64,000 nucleotides of DNA from Burkholderiales bacterium. GTDB lineage: Bacteria; Pseudomonadota; Gammaproteobacteria; Burkholderiales; Burkholderiaceae_C. Shown piece after piece: positions 63,064 through 64,000 of this stretch. A model generated the notes under the pieces. That model did no database searches and was not told where the DNA came from. It saw only the letters and a list, made by a program, of their open reading frames with translations. The stretch is taken from contig JAGWUS010000002.1 in NCBI GenBank assembly GCA_028868305.1, positions 62,001 through 126,000 on the forward strand. Direction: 5' to 3'. The translations under genes were made by a program, and so were the position numbers. The first letter of the stretch is position 1. Each line of letters opens with the position of its first letter.

Positions 63064-63747
63064 TTATTGGTGCCCCCACGCTCCGCCGCTGCGCGGGTCG
63101 CTGCCCCCCGAGGGGGCTAATTTTCCTTGGGGCGGCCCGTCGGAAAATTGCCTAGGTTTATCCAGCAGGTACAGCAGTTGGGCCTTGGCCTCCGGCCATT
63201 CGCCAGAACGCATGCTGTACATGACGGTGTCGCGGATGGTGCCGTCGCGTCGCAGCGCATGGCCGCGGATTACGCCATCCTTTTTGGCGCCCAGACGCTC
63301 GATGGCAGCTTGTGACGCAAAGTTGAAGTTGTCGGTGCGCCAGCCCACTACGTGGCAGCCCAGGGTTTCAAAGGCGTGGGTGAGAAGTAACAGCTTGCAG
63401 GTGGTGTTGATGTGGGTGCGCTGACAGCTTTTGGCATACCAGGTGTAGCCAATCTCCACCCGCTTTACTGCAGGCAGGATGTCGTGGTAGCTGGAGCTTC
63501 CCAGCACCTGGCCGCTCGCTTCATCGGTCACAGCAAAGGCAAACCGGTTTCCGGCTTCACGCATGGACAGTGCGTCTTCAATGTACTTGCGGGTGCTTTC
63601 CGGCTCGGGTACCGAGGTCACGCGGATGTTCCACAGAGCACCGTCCGCGGCGGCGGCGCGCAGGCCCGCTTCATGGTACAGCGCCAGGGGAACCAGGGCG
63701 ACACCGCGAGCGTTCAGGGAAACGGGAGCTACAAAGGCCATGGTCAT
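63064..63747 (-). CDS. GNAT-family N-acetyltransferase
   Basis: 227 residues. RimJ/RimL-type fold with strand-loop core TDEASGQVLGSSSYHDILPA and a CoA-binding turn NTTCKLLLLTHAFETLGCHV. Alternative start at the second Met is possible. The last residues (SGGSDPRSGGAWGHQ) are encoded by a GC-rich palindromic repeat, so the native C-terminus was probably shorter. Substrate unknown. Overlaps the small membrane protein by 4 nt. Confidence 0.85.
   Translation of the reverse strand: MTMAFVAPVSLNARGVALVPLALYHEAGLRAAAADGALWNIRVTSVPEPESTRKYIEDALSMREAGNRFAFAVTDEASGQVLGSSSYHDILPAVKRVEIGYTWYAKSCQRTHINTTCKLLLLTHAFETLGCHVVGWRTDNFNFASQAAIERLGAKKDGVIRGHALRRDGTIRDTVMYSMRSGEWPEAKAQLLYLLDKPRQFSDGPPQGKLAPSGGSDPRSGGAWGHQ
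63072..63118. repeat. GC-rich palindromic intergenic-type repeat forming a coding tail
   Basis: GCCCCCACGCTCCGCCGCTG and GCCCCCCGAGGGGGC form a mostly self-complementary element. Sequences of this kind are widespread between genes in Comamonadaceae from memory. Here the acetyltransferase frame reads through it. Confidence 0.6.
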
Positions 63748-63965
63748 TCCTTATCTTCACCACGTGCGTTGCGCCAGCGCCGGGCAACTTGCAAACCCAG
63801 ACCGCTACCCAGGCCCACCAGCACAATGCCGCCAATGCTGGCATAGCCGTAGCCTGGCGCAAAAAGATCCAGTCCCAGCAGGCGGCCTGCCCAGAAACCC
63901 AGCAGGGCACCACCGACAAAACCCACGGCATCGGACAGACCCTCAATCAGGAGTTTATTGGTCAT
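63744..63965 (-). CDS. Small membrane protein of unknown function
   Basis: 73 residues with two hydrophobic segments: GFVGGALLGFWAGRLLGLDL and GGIVLVGLGSGLGLQVA, ending in a charged tail RRWRNARGEDKE. Start ATG at 63963-63965. Stop overlaps the acetyltransferase ATG region by 4 nt, so they are probably coupled. Nothing is visible in 63966-64000. Confidence 0.7.
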   Translation of the reverse strand: MTNKLLIEGLSDAVGFVGGALLGFWAGRLLGLDLFAPGYGYASIGGIVLVGLGSGLGLQVARRWRNARGEDKE

Positions 63966-64000
63966 GGGCGATTGACTAGCGGTTGTTGCGTTGCATGAAC

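Noticed and set aside
61849-63120. 423-residue open frame opposite the VWA protein
   Set aside because: Low-complexity antisense frame; the VWA protein has clear family features.

Overview
The window is a high-GC chromosomal segment of a betaproteobacterium, most likely Burkholderiales, family Comamonadaceae, close to Rhodoferax/Polaromonas. This rests on gene order (pilR-pilS-PP0621 family-ccsA-ffh; thiD-hemL beside rubredoxin-pilGHIJ-chpA; yqgE-ruvX-pyrR-pyrB-pyrC'), on the protein families, and on a dispersed intergenic repeat with a TAGCCCGC arm and an AGCTAT..AA..TAGC arm. No species can be named without a search.

Layout. 1-4.6 kb: minus-strand ampD (cut by the window edge), pilR, pilS, a small zinc-ribbon membrane protein and a CcsA/YpjD-like protein. 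4.6-7 kb: ffh and an EamA transporter. 7-10 kb: ligAB (protocatechuate 4,5-dioxygenase), a divergent LysR regulator and PPK2. 10.3-12.6 kb: argP/argO and a PaiB-like protein. 12.6-24.4 kb: a lipoprotein hydrolase, miaB, an aldo/keto reductase, tRNA-Met, two crotonase-family enzymes, the ubiH-dsbC-M61 peptidase operon and ychF. 24.4-31.7 kb: YqaA, dusB-fis, purH, an exported hydrolase and thiD-hemL. 31.7-41.3 kb: rubredoxin and the type IV pilus chemosensory operon pilG-pilH-pilI-pilJ-chpA. 41.3-48.8 kb: photolyase, yqgE-ruvX-pyrR-pyrB and a dihydroorotase-like gene lacking its HxH metal ligands, plsC, an EcsC-like protein and a LuxR regulator. 48.8-52.2 kb: DUF3237, a Bug-type binding protein and a tannase/feruloyl esterase lipoprotein. 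61.8-64 kb: VWA protein, GNAT acetyltransferase and a small membrane protein.

The accessory region is a compact (about 9.5 kb) integrative element between 52219 and 61745, inserted at the 3' end of tRNA-Arg(CCT). It has a P4-type tyrosine integrase, TGCCCCCA repeats at both ends (probable integrase arm sites), short iterated repeats near both ends of the cargo (11-bp spacing on the left, 9-bp on the right), a small HTH protein behind two palindromes, a RadC-like protein, an AT-richer unknown gene, an AlpA-like regulator in a coupled operon with a 982-residue primase/helicase, and a terminase-small-subunit-like HTH protein followed by two copies of a G-run/TCAAAAGTCT/GGAAACCGA motif resembling a packaging site. 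There are no capsid, tail, portal, lysis or conjugation genes. I read it as a P4/PICI-like phage satellite or a close relative. This is the most interesting part of the window.

Functional links: two-component (PilSR) and chemosensory (PilG-L) control of type IV pili lie 28 kb apart. LigAB and the tannase/Bug cluster both point to use of plant phenolics.
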